A stretch of 61,218 bases of DNA from Clostridia bacterium (lineage in GTDB: Bacteria; Bacillota; Clostridia; Oscillospirales; Acutalibacteraceae), in NCBI GenBank assembly GCA_017516965.1, contig JAFXAP010000011.1, positions 1 through 61,218 of the forward strand, written 5' to 3'. The notes below the pieces were generated by a model, which had not been told where the DNA came from, ran no database searches, and worked only from the letters and a program-made list of their open reading frames with translations. Both the position numbers and the translations under genes were made by a program. This document shows positions 34,083 to 44,325 of this stretch, one piece after another. Each line of letters begins with the position of its first letter. Position 1 is the stretch's first letter.

Positions 34083-35333
34083 ATGTCAATCAGATTTGAA
34101 AAGAATATTTATAAGCCCGAATTTCTAAATGGTTTTATTCCTACCGTTGATAAGGCGGTTTTGTCTCCATTTTTTGCTGATACACAAAATAATTATTTCA
34201 TTTTACCCGGTTTTTGCGATGTGCATGTGCATTTTCGTGAGCCGGGTTTTTCTTATAAAGAGACAATTAAATCAGGTTCACTTGCTGCGGCTCACGGTGG
34301 CTATACTGCCGTATGTACTATGCCAAACCTGAACCCTGTTCCTGATTGTGCCGAACATTTGAATAAGCAGTTACAAATTATTGAAAACGATGCTGTCATA
34401 AACGTATACCCATACTCCTCAATTACTGTTGGACAGCAAGGCGAACAACTTTCTGATATGGACTCTATGGCAAAAGATTGCATTGCTTTTTCTGATGACG
34501 GACGCGGTGTGCAATCACGAGAACTTATGAGGACTGCAATGCTTAAAGCAAAATCACTTGGTAAAATGATTGTTGCGCATTGCGAAGATAATTCACTTTT
34601 GCATGGCGGTTATATACACGATGGTGAATATGCAAAAGAGCACGGCCATAGGGGCATTTGTTCTGAGAGCGAATGGGGACCTATTAAGAGAGATTTAGAA
34701 CTTGTTAGGGAAACGGGTTGCAAGTATCACGTGTGCCATATTTCTTGCAAGGAAAGCGTTGAGCTTATTAGACAAGCAAAGGCAGAAGGATTAGACGTCA
34801 CCTGTGAAACAGGGCCTCATTACCTTATACTTGATGATAGTGATTTGCAAGAGGATGGAAAGTTTAAAATGAATCCTCCGCTTCGCTCTTATGAAGATAA
34901 ACTTGCCTTAATTGAGGGCATAAAAGACGGCACTATTGATATGATAGCAACCGACCATGCTCCACACAGTAAAGAAGAAAAGAGCAAAGGTTTAGAGAAA
35001 AGCGCATTTGGCATAGTCGGTATTGAAACGGCTTTTCAGTTAATGTATACATACTTTGTAAAAACAAATATTATTACGCTTGAAAAACTGCTTGACCTTT
35101 TGTGTTTTAATGCTCGAAAACGTTTTAATATACCGCTTAGCACAAATGATTACACAATCTGGCGGCTTGATGAAAAAACAGTTGTAAATCCCAAAGACTT
35201 TTTATCTCTTGGTAAAGCGATGCCTTTTGAGGGATATGAACTTTACGGAAGGTGTTATTTAACTGTTTGCGGCGGAAATGTAGTATATAAAGATGATTTA
35301 ACATATATTCAGGAGGAAAAAAACAATGGCTAA
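34083..35333 (+). CDS. pyrC: Dihydroorotase
   Basis: Zinc amidohydrolase cyclising carbamoyl aspartate to dihydroorotate. The 416-aa protein of the type I (Bacillus-like) class has the metal motif DVHVHFREPG (~residue 48), the SDDGRGV strand, HCED and IATDHAPHS. ATG 34083 is preceded by GAAAGGAAGG. It heads the eight-gene pyr operon and overlaps carB by 8 bases. Confidence 0.95.
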   Translation: MSIRFEKNIYKPEFLNGFIPTVDKAVLSPFFADTQNNYFILPGFCDVHVHFREPGFSYKETIKSGSLAAAHGGYTAVCTMPNLNPVPDCAEHLNKQLQIIENDAVINVYPYSSITVGQQGEQLSDMDSMAKDCIAFSDDGRGVQSRELMRTAMLKAKSLGKMIVAHCEDNSLLHGGYIHDGEYAKEHGHRGICSESEWGPIKRDLELVRETGCKYHVCHISCKESVELIRQAKAEGLDVTCETGPHYLILDDSDLQEDGKFKMNPPLRSYEDKLALIEGIKDGTIDMIATDHAPHSKEEKSKGLEKSAFGIVGIETAFQLMYTYFVKTNIITLEKLLDLLCFNARKRFNIPLSTNDYTIWRLDEKTVVNPKDFLSLGKAMPFEGYELYGRCYLTVCGGNVVYKDDLTYIQEEKNNG

Positions 35334-38300
35334 GAGAACAGATATAAAAAAGGTGCTTATAATTGGCTCAGGTCCAATAGTAATCGGTCAGGCAGCTGAA
35401 TTTGACTATGCAGGCACTCAGGCTTGTTTAGCACTTAAAGAAGAAGGTTATGAGGTTATTCTTTGCAACTCTAACCCCGCTACAATTATGACCGATACAT
35501 CTATTGCAGATAAGGTTTATATGGAACCGCTAACCCTCGAATATATGGCAAAGATTTTACGTTATGAACGCCCTGATGCCATTGTTCCCGGTATTGGTGG
35601 ACAAACCGGTCTTAACCTTGCTATGCAACTTGAAGAAAAGGGTATTCTTAAAGAATGTGGCGTAGAACTCTTGGGTACTTCAAGCGAAAGTATTGAACGC
35701 GCCGAAGACCGCGAACTCTTTAAAGAAATGTGCGAGTCAATTGGTGAGCCTGTTATTCCTTCTGAAATTACTTACAATATTGAGGAAGCAAAGGAAGCTG
35801 CTAAAAAAATCGGTTATCCTGTAGTTTTGCGTCCTGCTTTTACATTGGGTGGTACAGGCGGCGGATTTGCTTATAGCGAAGAAGAACTTGTTGAAGTTGG
35901 TCTTAATGCGTTTAAGCTATCTCCGGTTCATCAGGTGCTTATTGAAAAAAGTGTTAAGGGCTATAAAGAAATTGAGTTTGAGGTAATGCGCGACTCAAAT
36001 GATACTGCAATTACTATTTGCGGCATGGAAAATATTGACCCTGTTGGTGTTCATACAGGTGACTCTGCGGTTGTGGCGCCAATACTTTCACTTAATGACC
36101 ACGACCTTAAAATGCTTAATGATAGCGCAATTAAAATTATTCGTGAGCTTAAAATAGAGGGCGGTTGTAACGTTCAGTTTGCTCTTAATCCATATTCAAG
36201 CGAATATTATCTTATCGAAGTTAACCCACGTGTATCACGTTCTTCAGCGCTTGCCTCTAAAGCAAGTGGATATCCAATTGCTCGTGTTACTGCAAAAATT
36301 GCTCTTGGTATGGCTCTTGAAGATATTCCTGTAGCAGGTGGTACAGCAGCAATTGAACCAAGACTTGACTATATTGTTGCAAAATTCCCACGTTTTCCTT
36401 TTGATAAGTTTGCCGATGCGCCAAATACACTCGGTACACAAATGAAGGCGACAGGTGAAGTAATGGGCATTGGCTCTACACTTGAAGAATGTCTACTTAA
36501 ATCGGTTCGTTCACTCGAAACCGGTGTTTGTCATTTCCATATTGCAAAGTTTGACAATATGAGTGATGAAGAAATATTTGAATATCTTACCACGTTCCAA
36601 GATGATAACATTTATGCTGTGTTTGAACTTATACGTCGCGGAATTACCCTTCAAAAATTACACGAAGTAACAAAAATTACACCACTTTTCTTAGAGTCTT
36701 TCAAACGAATAGTAGATATGGAAGTTCTTGTTAAGAAAAATGTTGGTGATGTTCAGACCTTAAAATCTGCAAAAGTTTTGGGATTTGGCGATCAATACAT
36801 TTCAAAGGTTTGGGGTATGCCTGAAACTGATATATATAACCTACGTAAAGAAAATGGTATCACACCAATTTTCAAAATGGTTGATACATTGCATACAGGT
36901 AAATATATCGCATATCTTTATTCTTCATACACAGGATCTAATGAATCACGTCTTACCGACAAACGCAAAATTGTCGTTTTGGGCGCAGGTCCTATACGTA
37001 TAGGTCAGGGTGTTGAGTTTGACTATTCAACCGTTCACGCTGTACAGACAATCAAGCGCGCAGGTTATGAAGCAATTATCATCAACAACAATCCTGAAAC
37101 CGTTTCTACCGACTATACAACTGCAGATAAACTCTATTTTGAACCACTAACCCCGGAAGATGTTATGGCAATTATCGATTTTGAACAGCCTGAGGGTGTT
37201 GTTGCATCTCTCGGTGGTCAGACTGCAATTAACTTAGCGCAACCACTTATGGATCGCGGTGTTAAAATTATCGGTACAGATTGTGCGGCTATTGAACGCG
37301 CCGAAAACCGCGATAGTTTTGAAAAGATTTTGCAGGAACTTAACATTCCTCAACCAAAGGGTAGAGCAGTTACAAAAATTGAAGATGGCGTAGCCGCCGC
37401 TGCAGAAATAGGATATCCTGTGCTTGTTCGTCCAAGTTTTGTTCTTGGTGGACGCGCTATGCAAATTGTTGCTGATGAGGCTCAACTTCGTCATTATCTT
37501 AAAACTGCTGTTGAAATTGATGCGGACAAGCCTGTACTTGTTGACAAATATATTCAGGGTAAAGAGGTTGAAGTTGACGCTATTTGCGACGGTCAGGATG
37601 TATTTGTTCCAGGCATTATGGAACTTGTAGAGCGTACAGGTATTCACTCTGGTGACTCAATCAGTGTTTACCCGACATTTAGCATATCTGATAAAGTGCG
37701 CGGCACAATTTTGCAGTATGCTAAAAAGTTAGGTTTGGGCATTGGTATTATCGGTCTATATAATATTCAGTTTATTGTTGACGATAAGGATGATGTTTAT
37801 ATAATCGAGGTTAACCCACGTTCTTCAAGAACTGTTCCATTCCTTTCAAAGTCTACAGGTTACAGTCTTGCTGATATTGCAACCGAGGTTATTCTTGGTA
37901 AGTCACTTAAAGAACAGGGTATTTTCTGTCTCTATCCGGAAGAAAAAAACCGTTATTACGTAAAGGTTCCTGTGTTCTCATTTAATAAAATAAAGGGATT
38001 AGATGCTTATCTTTCACCAGAAATGAAATCGACCGGCGAAGCAATCGGTTATGATGACAAGTTAAATCGTGCTTTGTATAAAGCGCTTCAGGCGGGTGGC
38101 ACACACTTGCAAAACTATGGTACTGTTTTTGCAACAATTGCTGATAAAGATAAACAAGAGGCATTACCGCTTATCCGTCGTTTCTATAACCTTGGATTTA
38201 ACATTCAGGCAACTGAGGGTACTGCTGCATTCCTTAAAGAAAACGGTATACGCACACACGTGCTTAAAAAAATTAGTGATGATCCTGACGAGATTCCTGA

Positions 38301-38499
38301 TGCAATCAGACAAGGACACATTGCTTATGTTATTAATACAAAAGACATTGGAGCTTCGGTTCAGACAAGTGATGGTCAGCAGATTCGTCGTCTTGCTACA
38401 GAAAATAACGTTACAATATTTACTTCACTTGATACCGTAAGGGTTCTTCTTGATGTAATGGAAGAAACAACGCTTACAATATCTACAATTGATGCATAG
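35326..38499 (+). CDS. carB: Carbamoyl-phosphate synthase large subunit
   Basis: Makes carbamoyl phosphate from bicarbonate, ammonia and 2 ATP for pyrimidine and arginine synthesis. The 1057-aa protein has two homologous ATP-grasp halves, each starting with a GPI..GQ motif (IIGSGPIVIGQAAEFDYAG and VLGAGPIRIGQGVEFDYS). The C-terminal MGS-like allosteric domain begins near residue 930. It overlaps pyrC by 8 bases. The glutaminase subunit carA is not adjacent, so it must lie elsewhere or be absent. Confidence 0.97.
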   Translation: MAKRTDIKKVLIIGSGPIVIGQAAEFDYAGTQACLALKEEGYEVILCNSNPATIMTDTSIADKVYMEPLTLEYMAKILRYERPDAIVPGIGGQTGLNLAMQLEEKGILKECGVELLGTSSESIERAEDRELFKEMCESIGEPVIPSEITYNIEEAKEAAKKIGYPVVLRPAFTLGGTGGGFAYSEEELVEVGLNAFKLSPVHQVLIEKSVKGYKEIEFEVMRDSNDTAITICGMENIDPVGVHTGDSAVVAPILSLNDHDLKMLNDSAIKIIRELKIEGGCNVQFALNPYSSEYYLIEVNPRVSRSSALASKASGYPIARVTAKIALGMALEDIPVAGGTAAIEPRLDYIVAKFPRFPFDKFADAPNTLGTQMKATGEVMGIGSTLEECLLKSVRSLETGVCHFHIAKFDNMSDEEIFEYLTTFQDDNIYAVFELIRRGITLQKLHEVTKITPLFLESFKRIVDMEVLVKKNVGDVQTLKSAKVLGFGDQYISKVWGMPETDIYNLRKENGITPIFKMVDTLHTGKYIAYLYSSYTGSNESRLTDKRKIVVLGAGPIRIGQGVEFDYSTVHAVQTIKRAGYEAIIINNNPETVSTDYTTADKLYFEPLTPEDVMAIIDFEQPEGVVASLGGQTAINLAQPLMDRGVKIIGTDCAAIERAENRDSFEKILQELNIPQPKGRAVTKIEDGVAAAAEIGYPVLVRPSFVLGGRAMQIVADEAQLRHYLKTAVEIDADKPVLVDKYIQGKEVEVDAICDGQDVFVPGIMELVERTGIHSGDSISVYPTFSISDKVRGTILQYAKKLGLGIGIIGLYNIQFIVDDKDDVYIIEVNPRSSRTVPFLSKSTGYSLADIATEVILGKSLKEQGIFCLYPEEKNRYYVKVPVFSFNKIKGLDAYLSPEMKSTGEAIGYDDKLNRALYKALQAGGTHLQNYGTVFATIADKDKQEALPLIRRFYNLGFNIQATEGTAAFLKENGIRTHVLKKISDDPDEIPDAIRQGHIAYVINTKDIGASVQTSDGQQIRRLATENNVTIFTSLDTVRVLLDVMEETTLTISTIDA

Positions 38500-38508
38500 A
38501 GGTTTAGA

Positions 38509-39243
38509 ATGAAACAAGGTGTTTTTAAAATATCACTTAATGAAAAGTTAACTGATAATGTTTACAAGATGGTGCTTGTCGGTGATACCTCCGACATCAC
38601 CGCTTGCGGACAGTTTATTAACATTAAACTTGATGGACTGTATCTTCGTCGTCCCATTTCGGTTTGTGATTGTGACGAAACATCAGTTACCATTATTTAT
38701 AAAGTAGTAGGCATTGGCACAGAACAAATGTCTGAAATGACGGTTGGCGATACACTTGATGTGCTTACCGGACTTGGCAATGGTTATGATTTATCACTTT
38801 CAGGTGATAAACCTGTTTTGCTTGGTGGTGGTGTTGGAGTACCTCCGCTTTATATGCTTGCTAAAGAACTTAAAAAACAGGGTAAGGACGTGAGCGTAGT
38901 TTTAGGCTTTAATACCGCAGACGAAGTCTTTTATGAAGACGAGTTTAAGGCGCTTGGCTGTAAAGTTACTGTTACAACCGTTGACGGTAGTTACGGTGTT
39001 AAAGGCTTTGTAACAAATGCTTACCCTGAAAACTATACATATTTTTACACTTGCGGTCCTGAGCCGATGCTTAAATCTGTATATAAAACTGCCACTACCA
39101 GCGGTCAAATGAGCTTTGAAGAACGTATGGGTTGCGGCTTTGGCGCTTGTATGGGTTGTAGTTGTAAAACAATTGCGGGATATAAGCGTATTTGTAAAGA
39201 TGGTCCCGTTATGTTAAAGGAGGAGATTTTATGGGAAGATTAA
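38509..39243 (+). CDS. pyrK: Dihydroorotate dehydrogenase electron transfer subunit
   Basis: Passes electrons from PyrD to NAD via FAD and a [2Fe-2S] cluster in type 1B dihydroorotate dehydrogenase. The 244-aa protein has the FAD-binding LRRPISVCD, the NAD-binding GGGVGVPPLYMLAKEL and cluster Cys in GCGFGACMGCSCK plus a later Cys in RICKDGP. It overlaps pyrD by 13 bases, matching a stable PyrD-PyrK complex. Confidence 0.96.
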   Translation: MKQGVFKISLNEKLTDNVYKMVLVGDTSDITACGQFINIKLDGLYLRRPISVCDCDETSVTIIYKVVGIGTEQMSEMTVGDTLDVLTGLGNGYDLSLSGDKPVLLGGGVGVPPLYMLAKELKKQGKDVSVVLGFNTADEVFYEDEFKALGCKVTVTTVDGSYGVKGFVTNAYPENYTYFYTCGPEPMLKSVYKTATTSGQMSFEERMGCGFGACMGCSCKTIAGYKRICKDGPVMLKEEILWED

Positions 39244-40142
39244 GTGTTAATCTTTGTGGTATTGAAATTGATAACCCCATAATTCCTGCTTCCGGTACCT
39301 TTGGTTTTGGTTATGAATTCGCAGAACTTTATGATATAAACTGCCTTGGTACTTTCTCCTTTAAAGGCACTACAAAGGATGCCCGTTTTGGTAATCCAAC
39401 TCCACGTATTGCCGAGTGTACTGCCGGTATGATAAATGCAGTAGGTCTTCAAAATCCCGGTGTTGAAAAGGTAATAAGTGAAGAACTACCAAAACTCAGT
39501 AAATGCTTTAACAAAAAAGTAATGGCAAATATCAGCGGATTTGCAGTACCTGATTATGCATATACTTGTGAACTACTTGACAAACAGGAGCAGGTTGGTT
39601 GGCTTGAAGTGAACGTAAGCTGTCCTAATGTTCACGGTGGCGGCATGAGTTTTGGAACAAGTCCTGAGGCTGCTGCTGAGGTTGTAAGAGCCGTTAAAGC
39701 TGTTACAACAAAACCTGTTATTGTCAAACTATCTCCAAACGTTACCGATATTGTGGCTATTGCTAAGGCTTGTGAAGAGGCAGGCGCAGATGCTATTAGC
39801 CTCATAAATACAATGCTTGGTATGCGAATTGACCTTAAAACCCGTAAGCCCGTTATTGCTAATAAAATGGGCGGTTTTTCAGGTCCTGCGATTTTTCCGG
39901 TAGCTGTCAGAATGGTTTACCAGGTATCACACGCAGTTAATATTCCCGTAATTGGTATGGGTGGCGTATCTTGCGCTGAGGATGTAATTGAAATGATGCT
40001 TGCAGGCGCTACTGCTGTTGAAGTGGGGGCTGCAAATCTTATAAATCCTTATGCTTGTCGTGACATTATTGATGATTTACCACGTGTTATGGCTAAGTAT
40101 GGAATTGATAGTTTATCAGATATTATTGGAGGAGTAAAATAA
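39231..40142 (+). CDS. pyrD: Dihydroorotate dehydrogenase, catalytic subunit type 1B
   Basis: FMN enzyme oxidising dihydroorotate to orotate. The 303-aa protein has the N-terminal [12 protein letters not shown], the catalytic Cys loop [15 protein letters not shown] (~residue 130) and the FMN site [15 protein letters not shown] and GATAVEVGA. With pyrK next to it, it is the NAD-dependent 1B type. The stop and the pyrF ATG share bases. Confidence 0.96.
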   Translation: MGRLSVNLCGIEIDNPIIPASGTFGFGYEFAELYDINCLGTFSFKGTTKDARFGNPTPRIAECTAGMINAVGLQNPGVEKVISEELPKLSKCFNKKVMANISGFAVPDYAYTCELLDKQEQVGWLEVNVSCPNVHGGGMSFGTSPEAAAEVVRAVKAVTTKPVIVKLSPNVTDIVAIAKACEEAGADAISLINTMLGMRIDLKTRKPVIANKMGGFSGPAIFPVAVRMVYQVSHAVNIPVIGMGGVSCAEDVIEMMLAGATAVEVGAANLINPYACRDIIDDLPRVMAKYGIDSLSDIIGGVK

Positions 40143-40840
40143 TGGGTAAGGACGTAATTATCGCTTGCGATTTTGCAAGCGCCGAAAAAACATTCGAATT
40201 TCTTGATAAGTTCACAAATACAAAGCCTTTTGTGAAAATAGGTATGGAACTCTTTTATGCAGAAGGTCCATCAATTGTTAAAGAGATAAAGGCAAGGGGC
40301 CATAAAATTTTCTTAGATTTAAAACTTCACGATATTCCAAATACTGTTAAAAAATCTATGGCGGTGCTTTCAAATCTTGATGTTGATATGACAAATCTTC
40401 ACGCTGCAGGAACAATCTCTATGATGGAAGCGGCGCTTCAAGGTCTTACACGTGAAGACGGTACACGCCCGTTACTTATTGCTGTAACCCAGCTTACTTC
40501 TACCGATCAGGAAAGAATGGAAAACGACCTTCTTATAAAAGAACCAATTGATAAGGTTGTTATGCACTATGCATCAAATGCTGCAAAAGCAGGTCTTGAC
40601 GGTGTTGTTTGTTCACCGCTTGAAGCAGGTAAGGTACACGACACTTGCGGCAAAAACTTCTTGACGGTAACTCCGGGTGTTCGTTTTGCAGATGGAGATA
40701 TTGGCGACCAAAAGCGTGTTATGACACCTGCAGAGGCTAAAAAAATCGGTAGCGATTATATTGTTGTAGGTCGTCCAATTACTGCGGCAGAAGATCCTGT
40801 TGCGGCATATGAACGTTGTGTCCGTGAATTTGTTGGTTAA
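40142..40840 (+). CDS. pyrF: Orotidine 5'-phosphate decarboxylase
   Basis: Converts OMP to UMP. The 232-aa TIM barrel has the catalytic Asp-Lys-x-x-Asp region [12 protein letters not shown] (~residue 62) and, near the C-terminus, [20 protein letters not shown] and YIVVGRPIT. Start and pyrD stop overlap by 1 base, with GGAGG ahead. It is followed 11 bases later by pyrE. Confidence 0.97.
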   Translation: MGKDVIIACDFASAEKTFEFLDKFTNTKPFVKIGMELFYAEGPSIVKEIKARGHKIFLDLKLHDIPNTVKKSMAVLSNLDVDMTNLHAAGTISMMEAALQGLTREDGTRPLLIAVTQLTSTDQERMENDLLIKEPIDKVVMHYASNAAKAGLDGVVCSPLEAGKVHDTCGKNFLTVTPGVRFADGDIGDQKRVMTPAEAKKIGSDYIVVGRPITAAEDPVAAYERCVREFVG

Positions 40841-40851
40841 GGAGAATTGAA

Positions 40852-41508
40852 ATGGAAAGTTATAAAAGAGAATTTATACAGTTTTTAGAAAGTGCAGGAG
40901 TTTTAAAATTTGGTGATTTTACCGCTAAAAGTGGCAGAAAAATTCCTTATTTTATAAACGCCGGTGATATTAAAACAGGTGACCAAATTTCAAAACTTGG
41001 CGAATTTTATGCCAAGGCTTATTTTGAAAAGGTAGGTAATAAGCGTACTGTTCTTTACGGACCTGCATATAAGGGTATTCCAATTGCGGTATCTGTTGCT
41101 TGCGCTCTTTCAAAAGAAGGTCTTGACGTGCCTTTCTTCTTTAACCGTAAAGAAGAAAAAGACCACGGTGAAGGCGGAGTTTTTGTAGGGTATAAACCAA
41201 CCGAAGGCGAAGAAATTGTTATAGTTGAAGATGTTATCACTGCAGGCACCGCAATACGTGAAAGCATGGCAATTTTGTCAGGACTCAATGGTACAAAGGT
41301 TGCCGCAACATTTGTTATGGTTGACCGAAAAGAAAAGGGTCAGACCGAAAAATCTGCTATGGCAGAAGTCGGAGAAGAGTATGGTTTCCCCGTATATTCA
41401 GTGGTAGACGTTTACGATATCATTGAATATCTTGAAGAAGATCCAGCAAACAAAGAAAATGTTGAACGCATAAAGAATTATCTTGCCGTAAACGGTGCTA
41501 AAGAATAA
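40852..41508 (+). CDS. pyrE: Orotate phosphoribosyltransferase
   Basis: Joins orotate and PRPP to OMP. The 218-aa protein has the PRPP loop VIVEDVITAGTA (~residue 123), the flexible-loop FFNRKEEKDHGEGG and the N-terminal SGRKIPYFINAGDI. AAGGAGAA precedes the ATG. Confidence 0.97.
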   Translation: MESYKREFIQFLESAGVLKFGDFTAKSGRKIPYFINAGDIKTGDQISKLGEFYAKAYFEKVGNKRTVLYGPAYKGIPIAVSVACALSKEGLDVPFFFNRKEEKDHGEGGVFVGYKPTEGEEIVIVEDVITAGTAIRESMAILSGLNGTKVAATFVMVDRKEKGQTEKSAMAEVGEEYGFPVYSVVDVYDIIEYLEEDPANKENVERIKNYLAVNGAKE

Positions 41509-41532
41509 AATAAACTCTTTAAGGAGAAAAGT

Positions 41533-42456
41533 ATGAGAAGCGTTATTGATATATTGGATTTATCTATCAGCGAACTTGATGAGCTTATCTCGACCGCTCT
41601 TGACATAATTGATAATCCCACAAAATACGCACACATTTGCCAGGGAAAAAAGTTGGCAACATTATTTTTTGAGCCTTCTACCAGAACAAGACTTAGTTTT
41701 GAGGCTGCAATGTATGAGTTAGGCGGTAATGTACTCGGCTTTTCCGAGGCGAACAGCTCGTCAGCTGCTAAGGGCGAAAGTATTTCTGACACCGCTAAAA
41801 CTGTAAGCTGTTATGCAGATATTATTGCAATGCGTCATCCAAAAGAGGGCGCGGCATTAGTTGCTGCAACCAATGCATCAGTTCCTGTAATAAATGCGGG
41901 AGACGGTGGTCATTGTCACCCAACCCAAACACTTGCCGACCTGCTTACCATTTATCGCGAAAAAGGGAACTTTGATAATCTTACGGTTGGTCTTTGTGGT
42001 GACCTTAAGTTTGGCAGAACTGTGCACTCGCTCATTAACGCGCTCAGCAGATATAACAATATAAAATTTGTTTTAATTTCACCCGATGAACTTAAATTAC
42101 CAAGTTATGTTAAAAAGGATGTTTTGCAAAAAAATAACATTCCTTATGAACAAACTACTGATTTAGAATCTGCAATGCCTAATCTTGATATTCTTTATAT
42201 GACTCGTGTGCAGCGTGAACGTTTCTTTAATGAAGAGGATTATTTGCGACTTAAGGACAGTTACATTCTGACACCTGACAAGCTTAAAAATGCTAAGGCT
42301 GATTTGTCTATTCTTCATCCACTGCCACGTGTCAATGAAATAAGCGTTGCAATAGATAATGACCCACGCGCTTGTTATTTTAAACAGGTGCTTAATGGTA
42401 AATATATGCGTATGGCGCTTATTCTTAAACTACTTAAGGAGGCAGGAAAAATATGA
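41533..42456 (+). CDS. pyrB: Aspartate carbamoyltransferase catalytic subunit
   Basis: Condenses carbamoyl phosphate and aspartate, the committed pyrimidine step. The 307-aa protein has the carbamoyl-phosphate site [15 protein letters not shown] (~residue 46), the [16 protein letters not shown] motif and HPLPRVNEI. It overlaps pyrI by 4 bases, so a PyrB-PyrI holoenzyme is expected. Confidence 0.97.
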   Translation: MRSVIDILDLSISELDELISTALDIIDNPTKYAHICQGKKLATLFFEPSTRTRLSFEAAMYELGGNVLGFSEANSSSAAKGESISDTAKTVSCYADIIAMRHPKEGAALVAATNASVPVINAGDGGHCHPTQTLADLLTIYREKGNFDNLTVGLCGDLKFGRTVHSLINALSRYNNIKFVLISPDELKLPSYVKKDVLQKNNIPYEQTTDLESAMPNLDILYMTRVQRERFFNEEDYLRLKDSYILTPDKLKNAKADLSILHPLPRVNEISVAIDNDPRACYFKQVLNGKYMRMALILKLLKEAGKI

Positions 42457-42866
42457 ATATAGATTCTATTCAGAACGGTGTTGTAATCGATCATATTACA
42501 GCGGGACAGGGTATGCGTCTTTATGAACTATTGGATCTTGCTTCACTCGATGCTTCCATTGCGCTTATTAAAAATGTTGCAAGTAAAAAGATGGGTAAGA
42601 AAGACATTATTAAAATTGACGCTGATATTGCGCTTGATTTTGATGTAATTGGTTTTGTTGATCCTGATGCTACTGTTAATATTATTAAGGATGGCGTTCT
42701 TGTTGACAAGCTAAGAATTGCTATGCCGCAAATACTAACTAATGTAATAAAATGCAAAAATCCAAGATGCATAACATCTTGCGAACAAGAACTGGATCAC
42801 ATCTTTAAACTTGCCGATAAAGAGGCTAAGGTTTATCGTTGTATTTATTGTGAAACAAAGGCATAA
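42453..42866 (+). CDS. pyrI: Aspartate carbamoyltransferase regulatory subunit
   Basis: Binds CTP/ATP and controls PyrB allosterically. The 137-aa protein has an N-terminal nucleotide-binding domain ([16 protein letters not shown]) and a C-terminal zinc domain with Cys in CKNPRC and CIYC (C-x4-C and C-x2-C). The zinc ligands contact PyrB. It is the last gene of the pyr operon. No clear terminator is visible before the purine promoter. Confidence 0.95.
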   Translation: MNIDSIQNGVVIDHITAGQGMRLYELLDLASLDASIALIKNVASKKMGKKDIIKIDADIALDFDVIGFVDPDATVNIIKDGVLVDKLRIAMPQILTNVIKCKNPRCITSCEQELDHIFKLADKEAKVYRCIYCETKA

Positions 42867-42917
42867 AATTTTGCAAATTTTTGGTCAATTTTATATGACA
42901 AATTTCTTGTTTGCCCA

Positions 42918-42946
42918 TTGACAGTTTTTTTGTAAAATGATATACT
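42918..42946 (+). promoter_or_regulatory. Promoter of the purine operon
   Basis: TTGACA at 42918-42923 and TATACT at 42941-42946 are spaced 17 bases, with TGA before the -10. It feeds the ZTP riboswitch leader. Confidence 0.85.
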
Positions 42947-42964
42947 AATAGTGTGCTTTTGCAC

Positions 42965-43044
42965 CATTCTTTGCGACTGACGGAACTTTTTGTGGAGCAC
43001 CACTGAGAAACAAAGAATGTAATATATTAGCCGACCGTCTGGGC
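42965..43044 (+). ncRNA. ZTP riboswitch (pfl motif) in the purE leader
   Basis: ZTP/ZMP-sensing aptamer, signalling shortage of 10-formyl-THF for purine synthesis. P1 is CATTCTTTG (42965-42973) with CAAAGAATG (43011-43019). The conserved 5' core GCGACTGACGGAA, the GTGGAGCACCAC hairpin and the 3' core GCCGACCGTCTGGGC all match the pfl consensus, with the ACGG/CCGT pseudoknot possible. The 3' core GGGC is also the first arm of the terminator, so ligand binding should favour read-through into purE. Confidence 0.9.
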
Positions 43045-43088
43045 ACACTTGAAAACCTTATTCAAGTGCGCCCTTTTATGTTTTTTTG
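43041..43088 (+). terminator. Riboswitch-controlled intrinsic terminator
   Basis: GGGCACACTTGAA and TTCAAGTGCGCCC form a 13-bp stem with one A-C mismatch, followed by TTTTATGTTTTTTT. The GGGC of its left arm belongs to the aptamer, making aptamer and terminator mutually exclusive. The T-run abuts the GGAGG of purE. Confidence 0.88.
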
Positions 43089-43098
43089 GAGGTAATTT

Positions 43099-43587
43099 AT
43101 GAAAAAAGTCGGAATAATAATGGGTAGCGACAGTGATTTACCAATCATTAAAAAAGCTACCGATATCTTAACGGCGCTTGAAATACCTTTCGAGGTTCAC
43201 ATATATTCAGCGCATCGCACACCTGTAGAAGCACGTGATTTTGCACTTAGCGCCCGTGAAAACGGTTTTGGAGTTCTAATCGCGGCGGCTGGTATGGCGG
43301 CGCATTTAGCAGGAGCCATTGCGGCAAATACTACTTTGCCAGTAATCGGTATTCCTTGCAAGTCTAGTAACCTTGACGGTATGGATGCTTTGCTATCTAC
43401 TGTTCAAATGCCTACAGGCATACCGGTTGCAACCGTTGCAATAAACGGTGGCGCTAATGCGGCGTTGCTTGCAGCGCAAATAATTGCGGTAGATGACAAG
43501 GAACTTGCGCTTAAATTAGACAATAAGCGTGCAAACGATGCGGCTGCTGTACTAAAAAAAGATAGCGAAGTAATGAAAAATTTGTAA
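43099..43587 (+). CDS. purE: N5-carboxyaminoimidazole ribonucleotide mutase (PurE)
   Basis: Forms CAIR in purine synthesis. The 162-aa protein has GSDSDLPIIKKA near the N-terminus, the catalytic SAHRTP (~residue 36) and a mid-chain AAGMAAHLAGAIA loop where typical class I enzymes have GAGGAAHLPGM. VIGIPC and VQMPTGIPVATVAI follow. It looks class I (needing PurK), but no purK is in the operon. It has GGAGG and is the first gene under the ZTP riboswitch. Confidence 0.95.
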   Translation: MKKVGIIMGSDSDLPIIKKATDILTALEIPFEVHIYSAHRTPVEARDFALSARENGFGVLIAAAGMAAHLAGAIAANTTLPVIGIPCKSSNLDGMDALLSTVQMPTGIPVATVAINGGANAALLAAQIIAVDDKELALKLDNKRANDAAAVLKKDSEVMKNL

Positions 43588-43611
43588 TTTTTTTTTAAAG
43601 GAGTAATAAAA

Positions 43612-44298
43612 ATGGAAAACAAACTTTTGTACACAGGTAAAACTAAAAATGTTTATGCGTTAGAAAATGGTAATTGCCTTTTAAAATTTAAAGACGATTG
43701 CACAGGTAAAGACGGTGTTTTTGATCCGGGTGAAAATTCTGTTGGCCTTACTATTGAAGGTGTTGGCGACGTTAATCTTCGTATGTCAATCTACTTCTTT
43801 GAAAAAATTAATGCGGCTGGCATTTTTACACACTTTGTAAGCGCAAATCTCGAAGATACCACAATGGAAGTTCTTCCTGCTAAAGTTTTTGGTCACGGTC
43901 TTGAAGTTATCTGCCGTTATAAAGCAGTTGGTAGCTTTATTCGTCGTTACGGCGATTATATTGAAGAAGGCGCTGATTTGCCTGCTTACGTTGAAATGAC
44001 ATTCAAAAATGATGAAAAGGGCGATCCACTTGTAATCAAGGATGCTCTTGTAGCGCTTGGTGTTATGACCGATAAACAATATGAAGACATCAAGGATATG
44101 ACTCAGAAGATTACCAAGATTGTAGCAGATGATCTTAAAGAAAAGGGTCTTGATCTTTATGACATTAAGTTTGAGTTTGGTTATGCGCCAAATGGTGACG
44201 TAATGCTTATTGATGAAATTGCTTCAGGTAATATGCGTGTTTATAAGGATGGCGAGTATATCGATCCTATGACACTTTCAAAACTTTTCTTTGCATAA
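43612..44298 (+). CDS. purC: Phosphoribosylaminoimidazole-succinocarboxamide synthase (SAICAR synthetase)
   Basis: Joins CAIR and aspartate using ATP. The 228-aa protein has the N-terminal [16 protein letters not shown], the core [16 protein letters not shown] and the C-terminal [33 protein letters not shown] precedes the ATG, 24 bases after purE. Confidence 0.96.
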   Translation: MENKLLYTGKTKNVYALENGNCLLKFKDDCTGKDGVFDPGENSVGLTIEGVGDVNLRMSIYFFEKINAAGIFTHFVSANLEDTTMEVLPAKVFGHGLEVICRYKAVGSFIRRYGDYIEEGADLPAYVEMTFKNDEKGDPLVIKDALVALGVMTDKQYEDIKDMTQKITKIVADDLKEKGLDLYDIKFEFGYAPNGDVMLIDEIASGNMRVYKDGEYIDPMTLSKLFFA

Positions 44299-44325
44299 AA
44301 TTCCCTTATTAGAAAGTAGGTCATT

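Noticed and set aside
37234-37647. 137-aa open frame antisense to carB
   Set aside because: It is antisense to the second ATP-grasp half of carB, whose reading frame is certain.
42867-42964. Extra gene or terminator between pyrI and the ZTP riboswitch
   Set aside because: The gap holds a promoter and A/T-rich DNA only; a minus-strand frame at 42845-43048 overlaps the riboswitch and lacks a start site.
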